The notes: generated by a model from the sequence alone, not told the origin. Positions 39,249 through 49,190 are shown, numbered from the stretch's first letter. The stretch: 64,000 nt of DNA from CAVYUC01 sp963783085 (GCA_963783085.1 CAWAMJ010000003.1:1-64000); one strand, 5' to 3'. Translations and numbers: made by a program.

Positions 39249-40193
39249 TCATCTTTCTTTTGCCGGACCAACCGCTTTTACCCGGTACGGCTTTTTCTGC
39301 TGCGATTCGAAATAGGTGCGCATTTGCAATTCGGCAATAATTCCTATAGTAAAGAATTGAATTCCACCCATCACCAGCAAAATACCGAGCAGCAGCAGTG
39401 GTTTGCCCCAAATATCGTGTCCCAAAATTTTCAGCACCAACATGTACAGGTTTATAAGAATGCCTATTCCGAGTGTTACAATTCCAAGTCCGCCGAAAAG
39501 ATGCATAGGCCGTTGAAGGTATTGTTTAAAGAACAGCATCAGAATTAAATCACTGACAACGCGCGTTGTACGGCTCAGATTGTATTTTGAAGTACCGAAT
39601 TGGCGCGGACGATGGTGAACATCTATCTGTGTAATCCGTGTTGCGCCCTCAAGGGTAATCAATACCGGTATGAAACGGTGTAGTTCACCATAAATATGAA
39701 TGTTTTTGATCGTTTCGCGGGTAAAGATTTTCAGCGTACAACCCAAATCCTTCATTTTGGTACCGGTGGACCTGCGGATCATATAGTTGGCAATTTTCGA
39801 AGGAATTTTCCGCAGGAACATTCCGTCTTTCCGGTTGGCCCGCACTCCGGCAACCATATCCCATTCTTCTTCTTCCATTTTTTCCAGCATCATTGGAATG
39901 TCGGCCGGATCGTTCTGGAGGTCGCCATCGAGCAGGACGATGAATTCACCGCCCGCCAGATCGATTCCTGCCTGCAAGGCAGAACTTTGACCATAATTGC
40001 GTTTGAGTTCGACCAAAATAAAACGTTCGTCGTTGATTTTTCTGATTTCTTTGCGTGTATTATCGGAAGAACCGTCGTCGACAAAAATTGCCTCGAAATC
40101 ATAATTTCCGAGGGCTGCAACAATCTGTTCCGAAAGTGGCTTGATATTTGGCTCTTCGTTGTAAACACAAATAACCAGAGAGAGTTTTTTCAT
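39249..40193 (-). CDS. GT2 glycosyltransferase (dolichol-phosphate-mannose-synthase-like)
   Basis: 314 aa. The N-terminal GT-A domain shows SLVICVYNEEPNI, AIFVDDGSSDNT (nucleotide-sugar binding), FIVLLDGDLQNDP (DxD-like metal site) and HHRPRQFGTSKYNL. Two predicted transmembrane helices follow at about 235-290. This matches GtrB/DPM1-like enzymes that transfer a sugar from a nucleotide donor to undecaprenyl phosphate at the inner membrane. It serves envelope glycan or LPS modification. The small gap to its neighbours shows no clear operon relationship. Confidence 0.9.
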   Translation of the reverse strand: MKKLSLVICVYNEEPNIKPLSEQIVAALGNYDFEAIFVDDGSSDNTRKEIRKINDERFILVELKRNYGQSSALQAGIDLAGGEFIVLLDGDLQNDPADIPMMLEKMEEEEWDMVAGVRANRKDGMFLRKIPSKIANYMIRRSTGTKMKDLGCTLKIFTRETIKNIHIYGELHRFIPVLITLEGATRITQIDVHHRPRQFGTSKYNLSRTTRVVSDLILMLFFKQYLQRPMHLFGGLGIVTLGIGILINLYMLVLKILGHDIWGKPLLLLGILLVMGGIQFFTIGIIAELQMRTYFESQQKKPYRVKAVGPAKER

Positions 40194-40270
40194 TCTTACT
40201 GAGACAATTAATGATTTTCAATTTTAAAAAACTGCCGCAAAGGTACACAATTCAGTTTCAAAAATTATGA

Positions 40271-41179
40271 TTATTCTTTGGGATTCAGATTCCAGATGAA
40301 GGAGAATCTGACGGTACGGTATTCCCAGTCGCGCAATCCATGTAAATACTGTAATCGCAAGGCATTTTTCCGCAATTTTTTCCGAACGTCGAAATTTATT
40401 TGCACAGGGCGATCACGACGGTTTTTATAACCGGAATAACCGGCAAGCGAAGTTGAAAACCTCCATTCCTGAATCAGGTAATCGGTGCCGATGGCATATA
40501 AAAATGCATCGTTTTGCAGGTTAAGTTCATCGTTGGTTTGCCAACTGTAAAATCCCAGCATGGTAAAAGGGCGGAATACGCGGTCGCTCTTTTTTATCAG
40601 CGGTTTCGAAAAGCTCAAATCGAAAAAATAACCGGGGCTGTCGGTGTACCTGGCGGCTTCCAACTGGTTGCCCGAAGCTGTTTTGGCAGCAAAACGGAAC
40701 AACGTGTTCGGGAATTTTCTGTCTTTCGAAATTTGAACCAGGGTGCTGAAATAAAAGTCGCCAAAAGCAAATCCTTTTCCGTCCCTGTCGCGTGAAAAAC
40801 GTTCGTTTCTGATTTTTTCTGAATACGCATAACGTTCCAGCATAACTCCGTACATTTCGATGGCAATTTTATTTTTAGCAAACGGAAGAAATAATTTCCC
40901 GGAAATGTCCTGCGTTGGATCGCCCGGATGAAAATGGTTGGAAAATGTGGCTTCAATTTGGGCGGGCCCTTCAATAATTCCGCGTTTAACGTCGGGTACC
41001 GGCAGTGCGTTCGGCCCAAAGTAGCCAGGCGTGATTTTCATCCAATTCCGCCAACCCGGGTCGCCTTCTTTCCAATTGTGCAACTGGTTCCACCAGCCGT
41101 AGTCCTCATTTTCATCCTGTGCTCCGGCAACACAAAACGAAAAAAGCAAAATTGAAAAAAGAAGGAATTTCATGGGCAA
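40271..41179 (-). CDS. Hypothetical outer-membrane beta-barrel-type protein
   Basis: 302 aa with a Sec signal (ending FCVAGAQ). The mature part is rich in aromatic residues with alternating strands (RFSTSLAGYSGYKNR, LRLQYLHGLRDWEYRTVRFSFIWNL), ending in a beta strand as many outer-membrane barrels do. WWNQLHNWKEGDPGWRNWMKI near the N-terminus is distinctive. No known family is recognised. An outer-membrane or periplasmic location is inferred. It is encoded apart from the GT2 gene by 78 bp on the same strand. Confidence 0.6.
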   Translation of the reverse strand: MPMKFLLFSILLFSFCVAGAQDENEDYGWWNQLHNWKEGDPGWRNWMKITPGYFGPNALPVPDVKRGIIEGPAQIEATFSNHFHPGDPTQDISGKLFLPFAKNKIAIEMYGVMLERYAYSEKIRNERFSRDRDGKGFAFGDFYFSTLVQISKDRKFPNTLFRFAAKTASGNQLEAARYTDSPGYFFDLSFSKPLIKKSDRVFRPFTMLGFYSWQTNDELNLQNDAFLYAIGTDYLIQEWRFSTSLAGYSGYKNRRDRPVQINFDVRKKLRKNALRLQYLHGLRDWEYRTVRFSFIWNLNPKE

Positions 41180-41238
41180 ATTTAATTCCGGAAAGATAAA
41201 AAAAACCCTTCAGAAAAATTTCCAAAGGGTACTTTATA

Positions 41239-42438
41239 CTAAAGCTCCAGTTTATCTTTGATTTGTTTCGGTATCGCATCTTTATGGATCATGATGCTCA
41301 TCGTTTTGTAATTCACGTAAGGTTTTGAAGCGTAAAAATAACCCTGGTATTCGTTGTATTCGCCCCACGAATTTTTCACTTTATAGAAAACTTTGCCATC
41401 CTGGTCTTTCGCCAACCCGATAATGTGCATTCCGTGATCGTCGGTTGTTTGATAATTATCAAATGCTTCCTGCCTCATTTCCTGTGTTACTTCCAGTTCC
41501 GGAACCGGCTTTTCCAGTTTATACAATTCGCTTTGTTTTTCCCTGTCGGGCAATGATTCCCAGCGGGTAATTTCTGCGTCTGTCATATCTTTTTCAGGCG
41601 CCGCAGGTAATACGGCCACTCCTTTGTTGCTGGTTACAAACCCTTTTTCGCTAACATCGGCAGCCCAGGCAACCGTATAACCGTTATTCAGCGAGTAGTC
41701 GATAATTTCTTCCAAATCTTTTAACGGAACATTATAAACTTCTCCCCACGACCAGTTATCGGGCACCTCCAGAATAAATTTCGAATAAAACGGGTGATGC
41801 GTATAGGAAGTGATTTCCACATAATCGTTCATGTTCAGCCCCATAAAATTATCAGCAAATGTTTGCGGACTATAATCTTTTCCTTCGTACATAAATTTCT
41901 GCGGTATTTCGCCCAGGTAATTATCGAGAATGGATTCAAATGCATCGTGCCACGACGTGCTGAGCTTCCGGTTTTTATTCTCAATAACTGCATCAACGAA
42001 ATCTTTCAGCACGCTATCCATTTCGCCGTGAACATGTTTTTCCTCGCCGTATTGCAGTCCGCTGTAAACCGATTCCGGCACCATTCCGTATTTTTTGATG
42101 ACGTTTGTCACATCGTGAAAAGCTCCACCGGCTGCAAAGTTGAGATTGCCGTGCAACCGGACATCTTTCAACGCTTTGTCGGCGTAGGTATGCCAAACCA
42201 CAAACATTTCCGATAAATCGGTTTGTGGTTTTCCTTTGCGGATCATTTCCGATTCCAGAAAAGATAAGGTTGAAAACGACCAGCATGTGCCTGAACGGTT
42301 TTGGTCTTTCACGGGAGTAGCCGGTAAAACCAGTGTATCTTCAAATTCGTAGGCATTTTTGGTTTTTTTTGTTTCATCGCCGGCGAACCCGGTTTTCACT
42401 GCAAAAAGCAGCATCAGTGCTATTGTTAAATAACGCAA
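41239..42438 (-). CDS. C1-family (papain-fold) cysteine peptidase, exported
   Basis: 399 aa with a Sec signal (MRYLTIALMLLFAVKTGFAG). The active-site Cys lies in NRSGTCWSFSTLSFLE (about 48-63), the His in DDHGMHIIGLAKD and the Asn in KVKNSWGEYN, the classical papain triad. It resembles bleomycin-hydrolase/aminopeptidase C relatives, but is exported, so it is probably a periplasmic peptidase. A short stem (ACCCTT / AAGGGT near 41200-41230) may end the transcript. Monocistronic. Confidence 0.88.
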   Translation of the reverse strand: MRYLTIALMLLFAVKTGFAGDETKKTKNAYEFEDTLVLPATPVKDQNRSGTCWSFSTLSFLESEMIRKGKPQTDLSEMFVVWHTYADKALKDVRLHGNLNFAAGGAFHDVTNVIKKYGMVPESVYSGLQYGEEKHVHGEMDSVLKDFVDAVIENKNRKLSTSWHDAFESILDNYLGEIPQKFMYEGKDYSPQTFADNFMGLNMNDYVEITSYTHHPFYSKFILEVPDNWSWGEVYNVPLKDLEEIIDYSLNNGYTVAWAADVSEKGFVTSNKGVAVLPAAPEKDMTDAEITRWESLPDREKQSELYKLEKPVPELEVTQEMRQEAFDNYQTTDDHGMHIIGLAKDQDGKVFYKVKNSWGEYNEYQGYFYASKPYVNYKTMSIMIHKDAIPKQIKDKLEL

Positions 42439-42561
42439 TTTTTATTCCTCCTTTAAAAATTTTGAATTATTTTTTCGAACGACTGTCAAAAGTAAAAATA
42501 TTATCTTTTTTTGAAATTATTATTAACAGAAAAATCCACCTTCAGAATAAAATTTTTGATT

Positions 42562-43131
42562 TTACAACCGGTTCACCTCATCGTACCTGAAACAACTTAC
42601 CAGGTGATCGTTTACCATTCCGGTGGCCTGCATGTGGGCATATACAATGGTGGAACCCACGAATTTAAATCCACGTTTTTGCAGGTCGGCCGATATTTTA
42701 TCGGAAAGCGGTGTTTTGGCCGGGATTTCTTTCAATTCGGTAAAAGAATTGACCACTGGTTTGAAGTCCACAAAACTCCAAATGTACTTGTTGAAACTGC
42801 CAAAATGCTGCTGAACTTCGAGAAATTGCCGGGCATTGTTTACGGAAGCCGCAATTTTCAGTTTGTTACGGATAATGGATTTTTCCTGAATTAATTCAGA
42901 CCTTTTTGTTTCATCGTATTTCGCAACTATTTCCGGGTTGAAACCATCGAAAGCTTTCCGGAAAGCTTCGCGTTTGTTCAGCACAATTTGCCAGCTCAAT
43001 CCGGCCTGAAAACCTTCCAGTACAAGAAACTCAAATAATTTCCGGTCGTCGTGAAGCGGCACTCCCCACTCTTCGTCGTGGTATTTAATCATAATTTCGC
43101 TGGTTGTTGCCCAATTGCATCGTCTACACAT
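42562..43131 (-). CDS. tag: DNA-3-methyladenine glycosylase I
   Basis: 189 aa. It begins MCRRCNWA, with Cys ligands of the structural zinc site, then YHDEEWGVPLHDDRKLFEFLVLEG, the substrate-side aromatic/acid motif of Tag, LSWQIVLNKREAFR, and the C-terminal FVGSTIVYAHMQATGMVNDH with the distal His. It excises 3-methyladenine from DNA in base-excision repair. The length is normal. It is divergently placed from the TPR gene and not in an operon. Confidence 0.95.
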   Translation of the reverse strand: MCRRCNWATTSEIMIKYHDEEWGVPLHDDRKLFEFLVLEGFQAGLSWQIVLNKREAFRKAFDGFNPEIVAKYDETKRSELIQEKSIIRNKLKIAASVNNARQFLEVQQHFGSFNKYIWSFVDFKPVVNSFTELKEIPAKTPLSDKISADLQKRGFKFVGSTIVYAHMQATGMVNDHLVSCFRYDEVNRL

Positions 43132-43199
43132 ATTTTGATATTTTTCAGGCGAAAAAGTTAAATAAAATTAATCGTTCAACACCAGTTTTTATAAAATGT

Positions 43200-43207
43200 T
43201 ATTTTTG
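43200..43207 (+). promoter_or_regulatory. Possible -7 element for the TPR gene
   Basis: TATTTTTG matches TAnnTTTG and lies 20 bp before the TPR start codon. No good TTTG -33 box was found at the expected spacing, so this is tentative. Confidence 0.35.
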
Positions 43208-43227
43208 CAAAATCTGAAAAGAAAATA

Positions 43228-45173
43228 ATGAAGCGAACCATTATATTATTTTTTTTGCTGGCCTCCGTAGTTGCGCAAGCTCAGCTAAATATTAACCACT
43301 ACATCAGGGTTGGGCGCACGCGTACACAAATAGGGAATTTCACGGGGGCAATCGAATATTTCAACATCGTCATCAAATTCAAGCCTTATTTGCCGGAGGC
43401 GTATTTTTACCGCGGCATCGCCAAACATCAGCTGGAAGATTACCGCGGCGCCATTCTCGACTATGACAAAGCGATTGAAATAAAACCATATTACCCGCAG
43501 GCTTATATGAACCGCGGCATGGCATATCATAACCTGAAAGAATACAAAAAAGCCATTGAGGATTACAACCGCGGTCTGGAATTCGATCCGGATAACGACA
43601 ACATTTACAACAACCGGGGAATTGCCAAACTGGCGTTAAAAGATGTAGAAGGCGCCATTGCAGATTACAACAAGGCGCTGGAAATTAATCCGAAGTCGAC
43701 GTACGCGCTGATGAACCGGAGCAATGCGCACATCGTTCAGGGCGATATTAAAGAAGCTGTTCGCGATTTGAACCAGGTGATCATCATTCGCCCGCATTAT
43801 GCCGCCGCTTACCTGAACCGGGGACTTGCCCGTTTTGAAATGGAAGATTATGCATCGGCATTGCGCGACTACGACCAGTGCATCGAACTCGATCCGCAAA
43901 ATGCGCTCGCTTTTAACAACCGAGGTATTGTAAAGCACAAACTGGAAGATTATGCCGGTGCGATTATGGATTACGACATGGCGATTCATTTAAACCCGGA
44001 AATAGCAAGCGCTTATTTCAACCGTGCCATGGCCCGCGAAATCCTGAACCGGCCCGGTTACGAACAGGATTATAAAATTGCAGCACAACTTGATCCGAAA
44101 TTCGACCTGGAAAGCCGCCGGCTTGATGCCGAACAACTGGCACAAAACCAGCAACAACAACAAAACAACAACAACAACAACAGGGACAGTCCGGTTCGGG
44201 ACAAAACAGTTCATCGCCATCGCAAAACGCTGCACAGCAAAATAATACACAACCAAATAACAATACCGCACAAAACAACAACACCAAAGATGATGAAGAA
44301 GAAGCTAACCGGCGCCGTCATCAGCGTTTAAATTTGATTATCGAAGACACGCGTGACATTCCCAAAGAAGATGAGGAAGAAGTGGATGACGGGCGGATTC
44401 AAAACAAAAACATCGAAATTGACCTGCAGCCGGTTTTTATTGTTTCGGCATTCGAAAAAAATGCAGTGGATTACGATCGTTTCCAGTACTATAACACAGC
44501 GATTGAAGAGTTGAACGAAAAGAACAACTATAATCCGCTTTTTACCATTACCAACAAATCGCTGGATAAATACAAGGAGGTGTTTGAAAATTTTGTGCTT
44601 TATTTTAACGCACGGCTCGATATTCAGAAGAGCAGCCACAATTACCTGAACCGTGGAATTTTTTACAGCCTGACCGGTGATTACAATGCTGCCCTCGAAG
44701 ACTTAAACAAATCGATAGAACTGGACGGAAAGCAGGGAATAGCCTATTTTTCGCGTGCCAACTGCCGGTATAAAATGCTGGAGGAAATTGAAACGCTGGC
44801 CGGAACGCAGGAGGATTTAACGGTTTCCCTGGCGCAGCCCGATTTGGACCCGTCGGCCGGTGTAAACCTGGCCATGCCGGAATACGAGAAAATCCTGGAT
44901 GATTATCAGACGTTGCTTTTTCTGAATCCGAAGTTCTTTTTTGGATATTACAACCGGGCATTTATTAAGCTACGGCTAAAACAATACAAAAGCGCGATTG
45001 AAGATTTGAACCGCGCCATCCAACTGGAGCCGGAATTTGCAGAGGCTTATTTTAACCGCGGCCTCACTAAAATATTCCTGGACGACATTGATGGCGGAGC
45101 GCTTGACCTGAGCAAGGCCGGCGAACTGGGAATTGAAGGAGCTTACAACATTATCAAGCGGTATTGCAATTAA
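43228..45173 (+). CDS. TPR-repeat protein with frameshift in a CAA tract
   Basis: A Sec signal (MKRTIILFFLLASVVAQA) is followed by about eight TPR units (repeats such as AYFYRGIAKHQLEDYRGAILDYDKAIEI) up to residue ~300. A low-complexity Gln/Asn linker comes next, then a second TPR block (residues ~460-645). The frame changes inside the (CAA)n/(AAC)n tract around 44151-44183: a run of four A at 44162-44165 would need one fewer A to read QQQGQSGSGQNSS and continue without a stop to 45173. As written, translation ends at 44331. The restored protein is about 648 aa, an exported scaffold for protein interactions. Slippage or a consensus error are both possible. Confidence 0.75.
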
Positions 45174-45218
45174 GTACGATCCTGTTTTTAGTTCCGTATG
45201 TTTGCCAGGCGCTTGGTG

Positions 45219-45438
45219 TTACAGTTCGGCAACACCCCATACTTTGTTAATCGCCCCCCAGGGAACGACCTGCGGCTTTTTAAAATCGCGTTTCACATCT
45301 CCTGTTTTCTCGCCCCTGATTTCAATTGCAGCCAACACTTCCGGTTTCATGCCCGATTTTACCGCCCAGTTGAAAATCGGGATTTCCTCCGGGTTGTGAG
45401 GACCCATAACAGCAGCCGCAGCCATATCGTGCCTCACC
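45219..45438 (-). pseudogene. C-terminal remnant of a probable DUF362-like gene
   Basis: About 70 codons read like a protein C-terminus: DMAAAAVMGPHNPEEIPIFN, then MKPEVLAAIEIRGE, a stretch resembling the end of DUF362 iron-sulfur proteins, and a natural stop at 45219. Upstream of it the frame runs into the palindrome GGCATCGCATGCGATGCC and repeat sequence, with no N-terminal domain. It seems to be the tail of a gene whose 5' part was lost. The family assignment is from memory and uncertain. Confidence 0.4.
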
Positions 45439-45440
45439 CT

Positions 45441-45500
45441 GGCATCGCATGCGATGCCTTTCCCTCTCCATTTGGAAAGGGCCGGGGAGAATTTCTGCTG
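45441..45500. repeat. 18-bp palindrome and CCCTCTCC repeat
   Basis: GGCATCGCATGCGATGCC is a perfect 18-bp palindrome at 45441-45458. It is followed by CCCTCTCCATTTGGAAAGGG, a stem-loop of the kind dispersed in Bacteroidota intergenic regions. A second CCCTCTCCGGGCGTAGAGGG stem-loop lies near 45598. All lie in the noncoding 45.44-45.95 kb stretch. Confidence 0.55.
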
Positions 45501-45659
45501 CTTTATTTTGAATGTGCCGGTTTTGAGCATTAGACCAGAAACATATAAACAGCTAAACCTGCAAATTTAACCGGCGCCGGATGAGTACGTTCTTCCTCCC
45601 TCTCCGGGCGTAGAGGGAAAATCATAACTTGCCGGGACAGGGTGAGATATCTTCCGCCC

Positions 45660-45701
45660 GGATTCCATTCGTATCTTCACAATTGGGAGCGGATGGAATC
45701 C
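45660..45701. repeat. Stem-loop in noncoding region
   Basis: GGATTCCATTCG (45660-45671) pairs with CGGATGGAATCC (45690-45701) with one mismatch and an 18-nt loop. There is no coding sequence nearby. It may be a REP-type unit or the end of a decayed mobile element. Confidence 0.5.
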
Positions 45702-45781
45702 TTATTAAATCCGGAGGATTTTAATGTTTATAGCTCTCTAACATTGAGGAGTGGTAAGACTCTGGGCTTATTTAGTTAACG

Positions 45782-45861
45782 CTGACATGTCTTACGACGA
45801 TGTCAGGTTACGGGAAAAACCAACGAAGCATAAACTTGTCAGCGTCCGCAGGACCTGACAA
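45782..45861. repeat. Two tandem nested hairpins
   Basis: The first (45782-45806) has outer arms CTGACAT/ATGTCAG around an inner GTC-TTAC-GAC hairpin. The second (45836-45861) has outer arms TTGTCAG/CTGACAA around an inner GTCC-GCA-GGAC hairpin. Both share the outer word CTGACA and the same two-level design. The remaining noncoding bases to 45946 hold only a short GACTCT/GGAGTC stem and no recognised gene. Confidence 0.6.
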
Positions 45862-45946
45862 CGTTAAGGAGGTTGAATTTAAAGGCCTTTCGCTCCACAA
45901 AAAATTAAACTGAACCAGACTCTGGCGGGAGTCGCATGTTCGGACT

Positions 45947-47941
45947 TCATGTATTATTTGTATAAACTTCCTTCTGAAACAATTCAAAGGCTAAATTCAC
46001 CTGTTCCGGGTTACCCAAAACATACACGAGATCTTTTGGTTGAAGGGTGGTTGCCGGCACCGGATGTTCAATTATTTCGGGACCGCGTTTAATTGCCAGG
46101 AGCGTAACACCCGTTTTACTTCTTAATTCAATTTCTGAAATTGATTTTCCGTCGGCAACCGATTCTTCTTCAATTTCAATGGTGGAAATATTCATGTTCC
46201 GAAGTTCGTCGAACGGAGTAGGCTGATTAACAATATCTTTCTCTGAAAATACACCTAAGTTCATGTTTCTGATGTGGGTTAACATGCGGTTGATTTCTTT
46301 TTGAGGATACAATTTTTTGACTAAAACCCGGTTAAACAAATCAATTGCAATCTCCAGCTTTTCAGGTAAAACCTGGTCGGCCCCGAGGTTGTAAAACTGT
46401 TCCACATTTTCGGTTTGCTTTGCCCGTGCAATGATGTATGCGTTTTTGTTGATGTGCCTGATTTTTTCAATGATGGCCATTGAGGGGATGAGGCGTCCCA
46501 CAGAAATGACAATAATTTCAGCCGTATCGGCATGGGCTTTTAAAAGAATCGGTTCGTTCACAGCATCGCCGTAGACGACCATATCACCGCTCCGTATTTT
46601 TTCATTGGCAATCAGCGGGTCGAAAATAACAGACACATAAGGTATCCGATTTAATTTCGCCATTAAAGAAAGATTTAACGCGCTTGTGTCGGTACCAATG
46701 ATTACCACATGATTCCGGAAATCCGGAATTTCAATTTCCCTTAGCGGAAAAATTCCGTCCACCAAAAATTTCGGCAACGGCAACTTTAATAAAATATTCG
46801 CCAGTGGCAACGAAACTTTCATTAAAAAGGGGGTAACTGCCATAGTAATAACGGCAACCGCAAGAAACAACTGGTAATAAAAATAATTCAAAATAGAATT
46901 GTTAAGGCCTATTTTCGCCAGGATAAATGAAAATTCGCCCACCTGGCTTAATGCAAGCCCAACCAGCACGGTTCCGCGAAACGTGTGGCCCAAAACAAAT
47001 CCGGTACCTCCTGCAATAATGGTTTTTACAGTAATAACAAGGACGATGCTAATGATAACCAGCTGAAAATTTTCGGCGACGAAGTTTAAATCCAGGAGCA
47101 TTCCAATGGAGACGAAAAAAAAACTGGTGAATGTGTCTTTAAACGGGATAAGGTTTGAAAACGCGTTGTGGCTGTATTGTGATTCAGAAATCATGAGCCC
47201 TGCCAAAAAAGCGCCAAATGCGAGCGACATTCCCAACCGAAACGTCAGCAACGCAATTGCAAGGCAAATGAGAAAAATGCTCATCATAAACAGCTCCTGG
47301 TTTTTGGTTGAAGCGATCAAATGAAGCAGTTTTGGGATTAGCCACTTGTTTCCTGCATAAACAAAACCGATAATAAAAATTGCTTTTATAGCGAGAACTA
47401 ATATTTCCCGGGCAACGTTGAGGTTATTTTCGCCGAGTAAATTGGTGAAAAGCAACAATGGCACCAACAGTAAATCCTGAAAAATGAGAATTCCCAGCAC
47501 AGTCCGGCCATAGTTTGAGCTAAGCTCCGAACGTTCCTGCAATAATTTCAGCACCAGCGCGGAACTGCTCAAAGCGGAAAGAAAACCGATAAATATTCCG
47601 GTTTGCCAGGTAAGATCATAAAAAATTGACGCCACGTAAAACAATCCTGCAGTAACCGAAACCTGTAGCAATCCTCCCAGAAAAACGATTTTCCTGATTT
47701 TAAGCAAGTGCTTTAAGGAGAATTCCATTCCAATGGTAAAAAGCAACAAGATGACGCCGATTTCAGCTAAAGTTTCGATTTCATGCTCTCCCTGAACGAG
47801 GCCAAGCAGGTACGGGCCGGCAAGAATTCCGGTCAGTAAATATCCAACTACGGTTGGAATCTTTAAACGTGTAAACACGAAATTTACGAGTGTGGAGAGT
47901 GCGAATATTACGACAATGTCCTTAAGTATTGATACTTCCAT
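45947..47941 (-). CDS. CPA2-family cation:proton antiporter with RCK/TrkA domains
   Basis: 664 aa. About twelve transmembrane helices (residues 5-385) include GYLLTGILAGPYLLG, LLLFTIGMEFSLKHL, FQDLLLVPLLLF and LAFGAFLAGLMISES of the KefB/Na-H exchanger fold. A TrkA-N nucleotide-binding domain follows (NHVVIIGTDTSALNLSLMAKL, about 410-525), then a TrkA-C domain (about 570-655). The likely role is K+ or Na+ efflux in exchange for protons, gated by a nucleotide. An adjoining ancillary KefF/KefG protein was not seen. Monocistronic. Confidence 0.9.
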   Translation of the reverse strand: MEVSILKDIVVIFALSTLVNFVFTRLKIPTVVGYLLTGILAGPYLLGLVQGEHEIETLAEIGVILLLFTIGMEFSLKHLLKIRKIVFLGGLLQVSVTAGLFYVASIFYDLTWQTGIFIGFLSALSSSALVLKLLQERSELSSNYGRTVLGILIFQDLLLVPLLLFTNLLGENNLNVAREILVLAIKAIFIIGFVYAGNKWLIPKLLHLIASTKNQELFMMSIFLICLAIALLTFRLGMSLAFGAFLAGLMISESQYSHNAFSNLIPFKDTFTSFFFVSIGMLLDLNFVAENFQLVIISIVLVITVKTIIAGGTGFVLGHTFRGTVLVGLALSQVGEFSFILAKIGLNNSILNYFYYQLFLAVAVITMAVTPFLMKVSLPLANILLKLPLPKFLVDGIFPLREIEIPDFRNHVVIIGTDTSALNLSLMAKLNRIPYVSVIFDPLIANEKIRSGDMVVYGDAVNEPILLKAHADTAEIIVISVGRLIPSMAIIEKIRHINKNAYIIARAKQTENVEQFYNLGADQVLPEKLEIAIDLFNRVLVKKLYPQKEINRMLTHIRNMNLGVFSEKDIVNQPTPFDELRNMNISTIEIEEESVADGKSISEIELRSKTGVTLLAIKRGPEIIEHPVPATTLQPKDLVYVLGNPEQVNLAFELFQKEVYTNNT

Positions 47942-48289
47942 TCTTTCAAAATCATTTACCGGATTATTGCTTCATTTCCTTTTGCAAATTTAAACATCGG
48001 GAAGCAAACCGAATATACGGCAAATTAGCGAATGATTGGTTTCCAATACGCGCGGATGTTATCATTGGGTATTGTTTTATGGGCGATTACCGGAACGAAT
48101 TATTCATGCCGTTTCTGTATAGTTCTATTTTGACACTTTAGAAAAATCAACCTGATTTTACCCTAAAATCCCTAAAAGGATCAGGATGTGATTGGAAACA
48201 ACCGGCAAAAACGACAGATACCGGCAACTTCGCTTTGAAAACGTAAAAAACGCTTATCTTTATTCCTGAAACAATTAAAAACCAAATCG

Positions 48290-49093
48290 ATGTACAAACA
48301 AATTTACAGCACAGCATCAGCTATTTTCATGGCAGCCATTACAATTATAAACAGTTTCGGGCAAACCACCCATTCTCCCGGACATCAATCCATCGAACTG
48401 TTTAACGGGAAGGATTTATCGGGGTGGTACACGTTTATCCAGGATCGGGGCCGCGATACCGATCCCAAAAAAGTATTTACGGTGCAGGATGGGATGATCC
48501 GGATTTCGGGTGAAGAATGGGGCTGCATCACCACCAATGATGAATATGAAAACTATCGTATTGTGCTGGAATTTAAATGGGGCGAAAAAACACATGCACC
48601 GCGTGAAGATCGTGCCCGCGATTCCGGACTGTTGATTCATTCCCGGGGCGAAGACGGCAGTTCGGCCGGTATTTGGATCCACTCCATCGAGTGCCAGATG
48701 ATTGAAGGCGGCACCGGCGACATTATTGTGGTGGGCGACGGTACTGATGATTTTAGCGTAACAGCCACCGTGGCTCCTGAAAAACAGGGCAACTCGTTTA
48801 TTTACCAGCCTGATGGCGAAAAAGAGACCATTATTTCCGGCCGAATCAACTGGATTGGCCGCGATCCGAATTGGAAAGACGAAAAAGGTTTCCGTGGATT
48901 ACACGATGTGGAAAATCCGCATGGCGAATGGAACAAACTGGAATGTGTAGCGGCTGACGACCAGATCACCATCTTCCTCAATGGCAAACTGGTAAATAAA
49001 GCTATGCATGTGAAGCCGCAAAAAGGAAAAATTCAAATCCAGTCGGAAGCCGCCGAAGTATTCGTCCGGCGGGTGGAATTACAGCCGTTGTAG
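48290..49093 (+). CDS. DUF1080 (3-keto-glycoside hydrolase-like) exported protein
   Basis: 267 aa with a Sec signal (AITIINSFGQ). The DUF1080 jelly-roll contains IELFNGKDLSGWYTFIQDRG, YRIVLEFKWGE, ARDSGLLIHSRGEDGSS, SIECQMIEGGTGD and EWNKLECVAADDQITIFLNG. It is a paralogue of the lipoprotein at 31647, but longer and without a lipobox, so probably periplasmic. The 348 bp before it show nothing recognisable apart from short A/T-rich stretches. Monocistronic, convergent with fumC. Confidence 0.82.
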   Translation: MYKQIYSTASAIFMAAITIINSFGQTTHSPGHQSIELFNGKDLSGWYTFIQDRGRDTDPKKVFTVQDGMIRISGEEWGCITTNDEYENYRIVLEFKWGEKTHAPREDRARDSGLLIHSRGEDGSSAGIWIHSIECQMIEGGTGDIIVVGDGTDDFSVTATVAPEKQGNSFIYQPDGEKETIISGRINWIGRDPNWKDEKGFRGLHDVENPHGEWNKLECVAADDQITIFLNGKLVNKAMHVKPQKGKIQIQSEAAEVFVRRVELQPL

Positions 49094-49190
49094 TTTTTAT
49101 GTAATTTTTTTCAATTCTGAAGAATTCTTAACGCAGCACGAATCACACATTCCCTCAAATATTATATTCCCATCAAACTGCCAACTGCGA

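Noticed and set aside
45780..45946. Group II intron or tRNA-like structure
   Set aside because: Hairpins are present, but I could not find a domain V, a maturase or a tRNA cloverleaf.
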